64,000 nucleotides of DNA from Streptomyces sp. SAI-135 (GTDB lineage: Bacteria > Actinomycetota > Actinomycetes > Streptomycetales > Streptomycetaceae), in NCBI RefSeq assembly GCF_029893805.1, contig NZ_JARXYP010000002.1:4278001-4342000 (forward strand), in the 5' to 3' direction. Position 1 is the stretch's first letter. Each line of letters begins with the position of its first letter. Below are positions 31,940-40,605 of the stretch, in pieces. The notes below the pieces were generated by a model. The model did no database searches. It saw only the letters and a list, made by a program, of their open reading frames with translations, and was not told the DNA's origin. A program made the position numbers and the translations under genes.

Positions 31940-32533
31940 ATGACCATCGCACCGGACGACGCGCAACGGAGCGGCTCCCACATCTACCGGGCGATGCGAG
32001 ATCTCGTTCAGTCCATGGACGACACCATCCCTGGCAAGTTCGAGATCACCCAGGAAGGGATCGTCCACGACATGATGTCGCCCATTGGGCCGCACGAGCT
32101 CACAGTGCTGCGCCTCAGGAAGCGTCTGGAAAAGGTGATGCCGGAAGAAATCGTGGCGCACACAGGCGAGCCGGATGTGGAGGGCCAGTCCGAAGGCATC
32201 ATGCGGCGTCCCGACGTAATGGTGATCGCCGAGGTCGACATGGAGACCGAAGGAACCTTCGATCCTCATACGATTCGCGCCGCCATCGAGGTCGTCTCCC
32301 GCTCCAACCCCGACAACGACTGGGTCGGCAAGGTCCGCGACTACCCCCTGATCGGCATCCCCGTCTACGCGATCTTCGACCCCCGCACCGCCACCGGCGC
32401 CGTCCTCACCGACATCCACCCCACCCCCGACGGCCCCCGCTACGCGACCCGCAAGGACTTCGTCTACGGCGAGGACGTCACCATCGGCGACTGGACCATC
32501 TCGACAGAGGGCCTGCCGCGTTACAAGGAGTAG
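31940..32533 (+). CDS. Uma2-family (PD-D/E-XK fold) protein
   Basis: A 197-residue protein of the DUF820/Uma2 family. The nuclease-like core is seen as 'RRPDVMVIAEVDME' (Asp), 'AAIEVVSRSNPDND' (Glu) and 'GKVRDYPLIGIPVYAIFDPR' (Lys). Uma2 proteins are very numerous in Streptomyces, and their role in defence or DNA metabolism is unproven. It starts 50 bp after the wHTH gene. Confidence 0.9.
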   Translation: MTIAPDDAQRSGSHIYRAMRDLVQSMDDTIPGKFEITQEGIVHDMMSPIGPHELTVLRLRKRLEKVMPEEIVAHTGEPDVEGQSEGIMRRPDVMVIAEVDMETEGTFDPHTIRAAIEVVSRSNPDNDWVGKVRDYPLIGIPVYAIFDPRTATGAVLTDIHPTPDGPRYATRKDFVYGEDVTIGDWTISTEGLPRYKE

Positions 32534-32563
32534 CCGGCACAGCCGTCAACTACTCTGCCCGGC

Positions 32564-33079
32564 ATGCTCCTCACCCCCCTCGACCTCACCCCCGACCACG
32601 ACATCCCGGCTCCCCTCCTGACCGAGCTCACCGCCCTGTACGCCGCCAACCACGCGTTCTTCGCGCTCAGTGGTGACTTCCCGGACCCGGACGACATCCG
32701 GCCGGAGCAGGTGGCGGCCGCCCTGGCCGAGGAGCTCGCGCATCCGGACGCGGAGGTCCTGCTGGCCCGCAGCGAGGGCCGGCTGGTCGGGGTGGCCGTC
32801 ACGCTCGCCCACCACCCGGACCCGGCCGACCCGGACCCGTGGATCGGGCTGCTGATGATCGACGCGGGCGTGCACCGGCAGGGCCACGGGCAGCGGCTCG
32901 CGCGGCTCGTCGAGGACCGTTTCCGCGAAGAGGGCCGCACCGCCGTCCGCCTCGCCGTCCTCGACGGCAACGACCCCGCCCTCGCCTTCTGGACCACCCT
33001 CGGCTACGAGGTCATCGACCACCGCACAGACCGCCGACTGGCCCGCCCCTGCTCGGTGTTGCGCAAGCCGCTGGACTAG
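32564..33079 (+). CDS. GNAT-family N-acetyltransferase
   Basis: A 171-residue enzyme with the acetyl-CoA motif 'VHRQGHGQRLARLVEDRF' (about 105-122) and 'NDPALAFWTTLGYEVIDHR' at the end. The N-terminal 'LTALYAANHAFFALSGDFPDPDDI' is typical of this subfamily. The substrate is unknown. It is convergent with the M1 peptidase, with an 11-bp gap. Confidence 0.88.
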   Translation: MLLTPLDLTPDHDIPAPLLTELTALYAANHAFFALSGDFPDPDDIRPEQVAAALAEELAHPDAEVLLARSEGRLVGVAVTLAHHPDPADPDPWIGLLMIDAGVHRQGHGQRLARLVEDRFREEGRTAVRLAVLDGNDPALAFWTTLGYEVIDHRTDRRLARPCSVLRKPLD

Positions 33080-33090
33080 GTCCCGGCCGG

Positions 33091-34506
33091 TTACGGCTGG
33101 TCCGGCTTCCCCTCCCCGTACAGCCACTCGTCCCAGATGGGCCCGAAGTCCTCGTCGGGGGCCAGGTCCTCGACGTACGACGTGAAGTCCTCGGTGTCCG
33201 CGTTGCCGTGGCGGTGGGTGGTGGGCCAGTCGCGCAGGAGGGCCAGGAAGGCGGTGTCGCCGAGCCGCTGCCGGATCTTGTGGAGGACCATCGCGCCGCG
33301 CTGGTAGACGGGGCTGTCGGAGAGGTGCGCGGCGCTCGACGGCTTGCCCGGCGGGAAGGACCAGAGGTCGTCGTAGTCGTCCTCGCCGTGCGCGTACAGC
33401 TCGTCGAAGGTCTCCTGGGCGCTGTCCCCGCCGTGGTCCTCCGCCCACAGCCACTCGGCGTAGGTCGCGAAGCCCTCGTTGAGCCACATGTCCCGCCAGG
33501 TCCTCGGGGTGACCGAGTCGCCGTACCACTGGTGGGCGAGTTCGTGGACGAGGGTCTCGGTGTCGGGGGCGCCGGGGAAGAAGGGGCGGTTCTGGGTCTC
33601 CAGGGCGTACTCGGCGTCCCCCTCGCGGTCGACGATCGCGCCGGTGGAGGAGAAGGGATAGGGGCCGAAGGTGCCTTGCGCCCACGTCATCACGGAGGGG
33701 AGGAGCCCCAGGACCTTCCGGCTCGCGGCCGCCTCCGCCGGGTCCACCGCGAGGTACACGGGCAGACCGTCGGCGAGGGTGGAGGTGTGGACGTCGTAGT
33801 CGCCGATCGCGAGGGTGGCGAGATAGCTCGCCATGGGTTCGGCGCTGTGCCAGTGGGACGTCGTACGGCCGCCGCCGGTCCTGCTCGCCGTCAACTCCCC
33901 GTTGGAGACGGCCTGGAGACCCTCGGGCACGGTGATCGTGAGGTCGTAGGACGCCTTGTCGGAGGGGTGGTGGTTGCCGGGGAACCAGGCCATCGAGCCG
34001 GTCGGTTCGCCGAGGGCCACCGCGCCGTCCTCGGTGGGCAGCCAGCCCTCCTGGGAGCCGTCCGGGTCGGTGATCGTCCTCGGGGTGCCCGCATAGGCGA
34101 CGGTCACGCGGAAGACGCGGCCCTCGTCGAGGTCGTCGTGCGGGCGTACGGTCAGCTCCTGGCCGGTGCGGTTCCAGCGGGCCGGGTCGCCGCCGACGCT
34201 GATCCTCTGGACGTCCAGGCCGTCGAGGTCCAGGTCGAAGGCGGTCAGGTCCTGGGTGGCGCGGGCGGTGAGGGTCGCCGTACCCGAGAGCCGGTCGCGG
34301 TCCGGGTCGTAGGCGAGGTCGAGGTCGTAGTGGGTGACGTCGTAGCCGCCGTTGCCGGCTCTCGGGAAGTAGGGGTCGCGCAGACCCGGACCGCCGGGGG
34401 TGCCGTGCACTCCGCCGTCGCACGCGGTCAGGGCGAGGGCTCCCGCGAGGAGCAGGGCCAGGGGAGCGCGCAGGGGAACGGGGACGAGCGGCGCGGATCG
34501 GGACAC
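33091..34506 (-). CDS. M1-family zinc aminopeptidase, lipoprotein
   Basis: A 471-residue secreted lipoprotein with the signal 'APLALLLAGALALTAC' and lipobox LTAC at about 26-29. The M1 N-terminal beta domain is followed by the catalytic HELAHQWYG motif (about residue 320), with the distal Glu in 'LNEGFATYAEWLW'. The GAMEN-like substrate motif is not clearly visible ('DAEYALETQNRP' occupies that place). It is shorter than full aminopeptidase N and fits the compact extracellular Streptomyces type. Confidence 0.92.
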   Translation of the reverse strand: MSRSAPLVPVPLRAPLALLLAGALALTACDGGVHGTPGGPGLRDPYFPRAGNGGYDVTHYDLDLAYDPDRDRLSGTATLTARATQDLTAFDLDLDGLDVQRISVGGDPARWNRTGQELTVRPHDDLDEGRVFRVTVAYAGTPRTITDPDGSQEGWLPTEDGAVALGEPTGSMAWFPGNHHPSDKASYDLTITVPEGLQAVSNGELTASRTGGGRTTSHWHSAEPMASYLATLAIGDYDVHTSTLADGLPVYLAVDPAEAAASRKVLGLLPSVMTWAQGTFGPYPFSSTGAIVDREGDAEYALETQNRPFFPGAPDTETLVHELAHQWYGDSVTPRTWRDMWLNEGFATYAEWLWAEDHGGDSAQETFDELYAHGEDDYDDLWSFPPGKPSSAAHLSDSPVYQRGAMVLHKIRQRLGDTAFLALLRDWPTTHRHGNADTEDFTSYVEDLAPDEDFGPIWDEWLYGEGKPDQP

Positions 34507-34547
34507 GCCAGTGATCCTATGAGGGCCCGCGTGACACCATCGCCTAC

Positions 34548-35048
34548 GTGCTCGACATCGGCTACGCCCTCTCCAACCGCTTCCCGGACCCCCCGCAGAC
34601 CGACTACCGCCGCGCGGACGTCCACGCGCTGCGGTACGACCTGTTCTGCGGGGACGTGTATCTCGCGGACACCAAGGAGGACCGGGAACTGTCCACAGCC
34701 TGGGGATGGGTGCCGGTGCTCGACTTCGCGTGGGCGCTGTGCGACATCGTCGAACGCCTCGACCGCGACCCGGCGGGCTCCCGCGCCTCGCGCCCCCAGC
34801 ACGCGGAGCTCGACTTCACCGAGTCCACCGACCGGATGCTCTTCGAGCGCCGCTTCGGCTGGGTGGACATCGAGGCCGACTGGATGCCGGCCGAGGAGCC
34901 CCCGCTCACCTTCTCCCACACGGACCTGCGCCGCGAGGCCCGCGACTTCCTGCACGACCTGATCGCCGATCTCGTCGACCTGCACGAGGACCTGGGCGAG
35001 AACCCGGCGATCTGGACCCTCCAGGCACGCTTCCCGCGAGTGAAGTGA
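34548..35048 (+). CDS. Conserved hypothetical protein
   Basis: A 166-residue acidic, Trp-rich protein from GTG 34548 ('LDIGYALSNRFPDPPQTDYRRADVHALRYDLFCGDVYLAD'). No signal peptide, membrane helix or catalytic motif is evident. Composition and frame are clearly coding. It lies immediately before the tandem-repeat array. The function is unknown. Confidence 0.7.
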   Translation: MLDIGYALSNRFPDPPQTDYRRADVHALRYDLFCGDVYLADTKEDRELSTAWGWVPVLDFAWALCDIVERLDRDPAGSRASRPQHAELDFTESTDRMLFERRFGWVDIEADWMPAEEPPLTFSHTDLRREARDFLHDLIADLVDLHEDLGENPAIWTLQARFPRVK

Positions 35049-35981
35049 TCACGGGGACCACACCCCCACCTCGGCCCCCGCCAGGTCGGCCCCGGTCAAG
35101 CGTGCACCCCGCCAGGCCGCCGCCACCTGCCAGACCGGCCCCCCGTCAACGCCACCCCCGTCGGCCCTCCACCCGCCAGGCCGGCCCCTTCAAGCGTGCA
35201 CCCCACCAGGCCGACCCCCGTCAGACCGCCGCCCCCGTCAGCCCTCGACCCCCGCCGGGCCGTCTGTCGTCAACCTCCACCCGCCAGACTGGCCCCCCGT
35301 CAGCCGCCACCCCCGTTGGCCCTCCACCCGCCCGGTCGGCCGCCGTCAGGCCCCACCCGACAGGCCGCCCGTCGTCAGGCCTCCCCCTGCCAGGCCAGCC
35401 CCTCAGCCCACGACCCCCACCAGGCCATCTGCCACCAGGCCGCCACCTGCCAGACGGGCCCCCGCCAGCCGCCACCCCCGTCGGCCCTCCCCCGCCCGGC
35501 CGGCCGCCGTCAGACCCCACCCGACAGGCCGCCCGTCGTCAAGCCTCCGCCTACCAGGCCAGCCCCTCAGCCCACGACCCCCACCAGGCCATCTGCCACC
35601 AGGCCGCCACCTGCCAGACGGGCCCCCGCCAGCCGCCACCCCCGTCGGCCCTCCCCCGCCCGGCCGGCCGCCGTCAGACCCCACCCGACAGGCCGCCCGT
35701 CGTCAAGCCTCCGCCTGCCAGGCCAGCCCGTCAGCCCACGACCCCCACCAGGCCGTCTGCCACCAGGCCGCCACCTGCCAGACGGGCCCCCGCCAGCCGC
35801 CACCCCCGTCGGCCCTCCCCCGCCCGGCCGGCCACCGTCAGACCCCACCCGACAGGCCGCCCGTCGTCAAGCCTCCGCCTGCCAGGCCAGCCCGTCAGCC
35901 CTCGACCCCCGCCAGGCCGTCTGCCGTCAACCTCCACCCGCCAGGCCGCCCCCGCCAAGCCGCCGATCCGGTCAGCCCCCC
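35049..35981. repeat. Pyrimidine-rich tandem repeat array, 164-bp period
   Basis: Unit boundaries at C(G/A)CCGTCAG recur at 35341, 35505, 35669 and 35833, exactly 164 bp apart. The first three units are nearly identical; the fourth decays after about 100 bp. The preceding 35060-35340 stretch is a degenerate version with the same GCCAGGCC and CCCCGTCAG submotifs. The + strand is strongly C-rich and G-poor. Because 164 is not a multiple of 3, the reading frame changes in each unit, so long open frames here are composition artefacts. It fills the gap between a hypothetical gene and the pentapeptide gene. Confidence 0.9.
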
Positions 35982-36671
35982 TCAGCCCTCCACCCGGATC
36001 CCCACCTCCGCCGCCAGCACCGGTGCCAGGTCCAGGAGTTGTGACGGGCTGATCACCGCCCCAGCGAGGCGGTCGACGCCCCGGGCGATCTCCAGGGACG
36101 CGGCGCCGCGCAGGTCGACGTCCTTGAGGGTGGCCGCCGTGAGGTCCACGCCCTTCAGGGCGCAGTCCACGAACTCCACGCGCTCCAGGCGGGCGCCCCC
36201 GAAGTCCGGTTCCACCAGGACGCAGCTCTCGAAGACCACGTCCTTCAGGACGGCCGTGCGCAGGTTCAGGTAGTCGATCTTGCCGCCCCGGACCACGACC
36301 CGCTCCAGCGCGGCGCCGTGCAACTGCACTCCGCCGAGACGGGCGTCCACCAGCTCGACGTCCCGCAGGGTCGACTCCGCGAGGTCGGTGCCGACGCCCC
36401 GTATGCCGGTGAGGACCGAGTCGAGGAAGCGGGCGTGGTGGAGCCGGGTCTCGTCCAGCGCACAGCCTCTCAGCGCGCAGTCCATGAAACGGGCCCCCGC
36501 CCCGTCCTGCCCGGCGAAGTCCGCCTCCAGGAACTCCAGCCCGTCGTAATCCCCGTCCGGCTCCAGTCCCCCGCCGCCGTACGGCTCCAGCGGCGGCAGC
36601 CGCAGCTCGGGCCGCCGCGCCCCCTTCACCCTGCCCGTCACCCTGCCCGCACCCGTCCCTCGGCTCACCAT
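35982..36671 (-). CDS. Pentapeptide-repeat protein
   Basis: About 229 residues from ATG 36671. Repeated A(D/N)LxX-type pentads form a right-handed beta-helix: 'ADFAGQDGAGARFMDCALRGCALDETRL', 'STLRDVELVDARLGGVQLHGA', 'LKDVVFESCVLVEPDFGGARL', 'VDLTAATLKDVDLRGA'. The function is unknown; some family members mimic DNA. Its stop is at the edge of the tandem array. Longer starts up to 36758 exist but add low-quality sequence. Confidence 0.85.
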   Translation of the reverse strand: MVSRGTGAGRVTGRVKGARRPELRLPPLEPYGGGGLEPDGDYDGLEFLEADFAGQDGAGARFMDCALRGCALDETRLHHARFLDSVLTGIRGVGTDLAESTLRDVELVDARLGGVQLHGAALERVVVRGGKIDYLNLRTAVLKDVVFESCVLVEPDFGGARLERVEFVDCALKGVDLTAATLKDVDLRGAASLEIARGVDRLAGAVISPSQLLDLAPVLAAEVGIRVEG

Positions 36672-36808
36672 GGCCCCATCCTGCACCCCGCCACTGACAT
36701 CCCCCCTGACCTGCGCGAACAGCCCCCATGTCACATTCCGGCGCCCTCGATCAGTCATACCGACGACGACATGAAGACGAGACCCCGAGCCGAGGGAGAA
36801 CCCCAGCC

Positions 36809-37969
36809 ATGCACCGCATCACCGTCATCGGCGGCGGCCTCGCCGGACTGACCGCGGCGATCACCGCCGCCGAGGCGGGCGCCAAGGTCACCGTGTACGA
36901 GGCCCATCACACGCTCGGCGGCCGGGCCAGGACCGCCGAGGGGCCGTACCGCACCAACGACGGCCCGCACGCCCTCTACAACGGCGGCCCGCACTGGTCC
37001 TGGCTGCGGCAGCGCGACCTCATCGGACCGCTCGCCCCGCTGCCGCCCCTGGAGGCGGCCCGACTGCGCCTGCGGCACAAGGGCGCACTGCGCCGCACCC
37101 CGCCCTTCGCGATGCTCAAGCTGCTGCGCCGCAGCGCCCAGCAGGCCCCCGTCGACGTGGACTTCATGTCCTGGGCCACCGCGCAGGCCGGCGAGGAAGG
37201 CGCCCGCGCCGCCGCCCACTACTCCGCCGTCGCCCTCTTCCACCACGACCCCGGCGCCCTGTCCGCCGCGTTCGTGCAGGAACGCCTCCGACGTGCCACC
37301 AAGCTGCCGCCCGAGGCGCACTACCCGCGCGGCGGCTGGGCCGCGGTCGTCGACCGGATGGCCGCCCGCGCCTGGAACCTCGGTGTCCGGATGGAGACCC
37401 TGTCCCGTGTCGACACCCTGCCCACCGACACGCCCGTCGTCGTCGCCACCTCCCTCGACGCGGCCCGCCGGCTCCTCGGCGACGACTCGCTGACCTGGCC
37501 GAGCGGCCGCACGACACTGATCGACCTCGCCCTGCGCACCCGGCGCGGCGACGCCTTCGCCGTCTCCGACCTCGACTCCCCCGGCTGGATCGAACGGTTC
37601 ACCGCCCAGGACCGCACCCTGGCCCCCGCGGGCGAACAACTCCTCCAGGGGCAGATCCCGATCGCGCCCCACGAGTCAAGGGCCGACGGGGTGCGCCGCG
37701 CCGAACAACTCCTCGACCTCGCCTTCGACGGCTGGCGCGAGCGCGTCACCTGGCGGCGCGAGTCCGTCGCGAACGGCCGTACCGGGGCCGTCGACCTGCC
37801 CGGCACCAGCTGGCGCGACCGGCCCGCCGTCGACCGGGGCGACGACGTCTACCTCGCGGGCGACCAGGTCGCGGCGCCCGGAGTCCTCTCGGAGGTCTCC
37901 TTCAACAGCGCGCTCACCGCCGTGTCGCTGGCACTCGGCCGGAACACCCTTGACCTCAAGCATGCTTGA
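36809..37969 (+). CDS. FAD-dependent oxidoreductase (phytoene desaturase/protoporphyrinogen oxidase-like)
   Basis: A 386-residue flavoprotein with the dinucleotide motif 'ITVIGGGLAGLTAAITAAEAGAKVTVYEA' (residues 3-31) and 'LGGRART'. The C-terminal FAD contact is 'DDVYLAGDQVAAPGVLSEVSFNSA'. This is the NAD(P)-binding_8/amino-oxidase family. The substrate is unknown. It starts a co-directional set with the quinone reductase and MFS genes. Confidence 0.88.
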   Translation: MHRITVIGGGLAGLTAAITAAEAGAKVTVYEAHHTLGGRARTAEGPYRTNDGPHALYNGGPHWSWLRQRDLIGPLAPLPPLEAARLRLRHKGALRRTPPFAMLKLLRRSAQQAPVDVDFMSWATAQAGEEGARAAAHYSAVALFHHDPGALSAAFVQERLRRATKLPPEAHYPRGGWAAVVDRMAARAWNLGVRMETLSRVDTLPTDTPVVVATSLDAARRLLGDDSLTWPSGRTTLIDLALRTRRGDAFAVSDLDSPGWIERFTAQDRTLAPAGEQLLQGQIPIAPHESRADGVRRAEQLLDLAFDGWRERVTWRRESVANGRTGAVDLPGTSWRDRPAVDRGDDVYLAGDQVAAPGVLSEVSFNSALTAVSLALGRNTLDLKHA

Positions 37970-38012
37970 GGTCGGAGGGTGGGGCGCACACCTACACGGG
38001 AGGGTTCCATCC

Positions 38013-38993
38013 ATGCACGCCATCCGCCTGCACGCCTTCGGCCCCGCCGAGAACCTCACCTACGAGCAGACCGAGGACCCGGTGCCGGCCCCCGGCCAGG
38101 TCCGTATCGCCGTAGGGGCGGCCGGGGTCCACCTCCTGGACACCGCCCTGCGCGAGGGACAGCAGGGACCGGCACCCCGGCCGACCGTGCTTCCCACCAT
38201 TCCCGGCCGTGAGGTCGCCGGCACGGTCGAGTCCCTCGGCGAGGGCGTCGCCGGCCTGTGGCTCGGCAAGCGCGTGGTCGCCCACCTCGGCTTCGCGCCC
38301 GGCGGCTACGCCGAACTCGCCGTCACCGATGTCGACCGCGTCCACGAGATCCCCGGCAACCTCGACTTCGCCCAGGCGGTCGCCATGATCGGCACAGGCC
38401 GTACGGCGATGGGGATCGTCCAGTTCGCCGAGCTCGGCCCGGACTCCGTGGTCGTGATCCCGGCGGCGGCCGGAGGCATCGGCACCCTGCTCGTGCAGTA
38501 CGCGAAGAACGCCGGGGCGACCGTCGTCGGACTGGCGGGCGGCCCGGCGAAATCCGCCCTCGTCCAGGCCAACGGCGCCGACCTCGCCGTCGACTACACG
38601 GACTCCGCCTGGCCCGGCAAGGTCCGCGCCTTCCTCGGCGGCCGGCCCGCCACCGTCGTCTTCGACGGGGTGGGCGGGGAGATCGCCCGCGAGAGCGTCG
38701 GCCTGCTGGGCGAGAACGGCCGGCACATCGTCTTCGGCTGGTCCGGCGAAGGTGTCCGCGACGGCCGGCCCTACCTCGTCGAGGGTGTCTCCGAACAGGT
38801 CCTCGGGCCCGTGATGGCCCAGAAGGCGGGCGGCCCCCACCCCATCCGCACCCTCGAACTGCGTGCCCTGACCGAAGCGGCCGCGGGCCGTCTCACCCCC
38901 GCCGTACAACGCTTCCCCCTCGCCGAGGCAGCCCGCGCACACCGCGCGCTGGAGACCCGCGGCACGACCGGAAAGGTGGTCCTGGAGCCATGA
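38013..38993 (+). CDS. Zinc-binding-type dehydrogenase (quinone oxidoreductase-like)
   Basis: A 326-residue MDR enzyme from ATG 38013 (MHAIRLHAFGPAENLTYEQ). The GroES-like domain is followed by a Rossmann fold with 'VVIPAAAGGIGTLLVQYAKNAGATVVGLAG' and 'VFDGVGGEIARESVGLL'. The catalytic zinc cysteine is absent, as in NADPH:quinone reductases. The stop overlaps the MFS start by 4 bp (ATGA at 38990-38993). Confidence 0.92.
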   Translation: MHAIRLHAFGPAENLTYEQTEDPVPAPGQVRIAVGAAGVHLLDTALREGQQGPAPRPTVLPTIPGREVAGTVESLGEGVAGLWLGKRVVAHLGFAPGGYAELAVTDVDRVHEIPGNLDFAQAVAMIGTGRTAMGIVQFAELGPDSVVVIPAAAGGIGTLLVQYAKNAGATVVGLAGGPAKSALVQANGADLAVDYTDSAWPGKVRAFLGGRPATVVFDGVGGEIARESVGLLGENGRHIVFGWSGEGVRDGRPYLVEGVSEQVLGPVMAQKAGGPHPIRTLELRALTEAAAGRLTPAVQRFPLAEAARAHRALETRGTTGKVVLEP

Positions 38994-40519
38994 CACGCCC
39001 AGATGCGACCCGTACCGATGCATGGTCTTCTGACCCCATGAGTGTCACCCGGACAGGTGAAGATCCACGCCGCTGGTGGGGCCTGGTGGTCATCGCCCTC
39101 GCCCAGCTCATGGTCGTCCTCGACGCGACCATCGTGAACATCGCGCTGCCCTCCGCACAGCAGGACCTCGGCATGTCCGACGGCAACCGGCAATGGGTGA
39201 TCACCGCCTACACGCTGGCCTTCGGCGGGCTGCTCCTGCTCGGCGGCCGGATCGCCGACCTGGTGGGCCGCAAACGCACCTTCGTGATCGGACTGGTCGG
39301 CTTCGCGGCCGCCTCGGCGCTCGGCGGCGCGGCAACCGGCTCCGGCATGCTCTTCGCCGCCCGCGCCCTCCAGGGCGTCTTCGCGGCCGTGCTCGCGCCC
39401 TCCGCGCTGTCCCTGCTGACCACGACCTTCACCGACCCCAAGGAGCGCGGGAAGGCCTTCGGGATCTACGGCGCGCTCGCGGGCTCCGGTTCGGCGATCG
39501 GGTTCATCGTCGGCGGGCTGCTCACCGAGTACCTGAACTGGCGCTGGTGCCTGTACGTCAACGTGCCCATCGCGGTGATAGCCGTCTTCGGCGCCCTCGC
39601 CCTGCTGCACGACCGTCCCGGCCACGCGGGCGCCCGCCTCGACGTGCCCGGTGTCCTGCTCGGCTGCGGCGGCCTGGTCGCGATCGTCTACGGCTTCAGC
39701 GAGGCCCAGCCCCGGGGCTGGAGCGACCCCCTGGTGGTGGCGCTGATCGCGGGAGGCGTCGTCCTGCTCGCGGGCTTCGTGTGGTGGCAGTCCCGGGCGC
39801 CGCACCCCCTGCTCCCGCTGCACATCGTCAAGGACCGCAACCGGGCCGGCTGCTTCCTCACCATGGGGCTCGCCGTCATCGGCATGTTCGGCCTGTTCCT
39901 GTTCATGACCTACTACCTCCAGGTGGTGCTGGCCTACTCCCCCGTACGGACCGGCCTCGCCTTCCTGCCGATGACCGCCGCGATCATCGTCGGCTCGACC
40001 CAGATCTCGGCCCGCCTGATGAACCATGTCGCACCGCGCATGCTCATGGTCCCCGGCATGGTCCTCGCCGCGGGCGGCATGCTGGTCCTGACCCGGATGA
40101 CCGTGGACAGCTCCTACACCACAGAGATCCTGCCCGCCCTGCTGCTGATGGGCCTGGGCATGGGCCTGACCTTCATGCCGGTGTTCTCCACGGCCACCGC
40201 GGGCGTCGCCCCGCAGGACTCCGGGGTGACCTCGGCGACCGTGAACACCTCGCAGCAGGTGGGCGGTTCGATCGGCACGGCCCTGCTCAACACGATCGCC
40301 ACCACCAGCAGCACCGCCTACATCAGCGCCCACCTGACCGACCCGTCGAAGAAGGCGCTGATCGTCAAGGAGGGCGTCGTGCACGGCTACACCGTCGCCA
40401 TCTGGTGGGCCGCCGGCATCATGCTCCTGGCCGGCCTGATCGCGGGCCTGATGGTGACGGCGAAGCCCCCGAAGCAGGGGGCTCCCGCACAGGCGCCGGT
40501 GCCGGAATCGGTGGCGTGA
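38990..40519 (+). CDS. MFS drug-efflux transporter, DHA2 (EmrB/QacA) family
   Basis: A 509-residue inner-membrane protein with about 14 helices. Motif D1 'LDATIVNIALPSAQQDLG' lies in helix 1 and motif A is 'GGRIADLVGRKRTF'. Helix-5 motif C is represented by 'GIYGALAGSGSAIGFIVGG'. It is proton-driven export. Coupled translation with the quinone reductase suggests joint detoxification or export of a redox-active compound (inference). ATG 39038 is an alternative start. Confidence 0.93.
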   Translation: MTRPDATRTDAWSSDPMSVTRTGEDPRRWWGLVVIALAQLMVVLDATIVNIALPSAQQDLGMSDGNRQWVITAYTLAFGGLLLLGGRIADLVGRKRTFVIGLVGFAAASALGGAATGSGMLFAARALQGVFAAVLAPSALSLLTTTFTDPKERGKAFGIYGALAGSGSAIGFIVGGLLTEYLNWRWCLYVNVPIAVIAVFGALALLHDRPGHAGARLDVPGVLLGCGGLVAIVYGFSEAQPRGWSDPLVVALIAGGVVLLAGFVWWQSRAPHPLLPLHIVKDRNRAGCFLTMGLAVIGMFGLFLFMTYYLQVVLAYSPVRTGLAFLPMTAAIIVGSTQISARLMNHVAPRMLMVPGMVLAAGGMLVLTRMTVDSSYTTEILPALLLMGLGMGLTFMPVFSTATAGVAPQDSGVTSATVNTSQQVGGSIGTALLNTIATTSSTAYISAHLTDPSKKALIVKEGVVHGYTVAIWWAAGIMLLAGLIAGLMVTAKPPKQGAPAQAPVPESVA

Positions 40520-40605
40520 ACGGCGTGACGGCGTGACGGCGTGAGCGGTGCCGGGCCGGTGATCCGGTGAGCGCCGTCCGGCCTGGTGCCGGGCCGGCGC
40601 TCCGG

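Noticed and set aside
35341..35960. CRISPR array
   Set aside because: Repeats are 164 bp, contiguous and without variable spacers; no cas genes are present.
34706..36052. Pro-rich 448-residue frame across the tandem array, and Gly-rich frames on the opposite strand
   Set aside because: The 164-bp period shifts frame in each unit, so no repeat peptide is preserved; stops are merely rare because of base composition.
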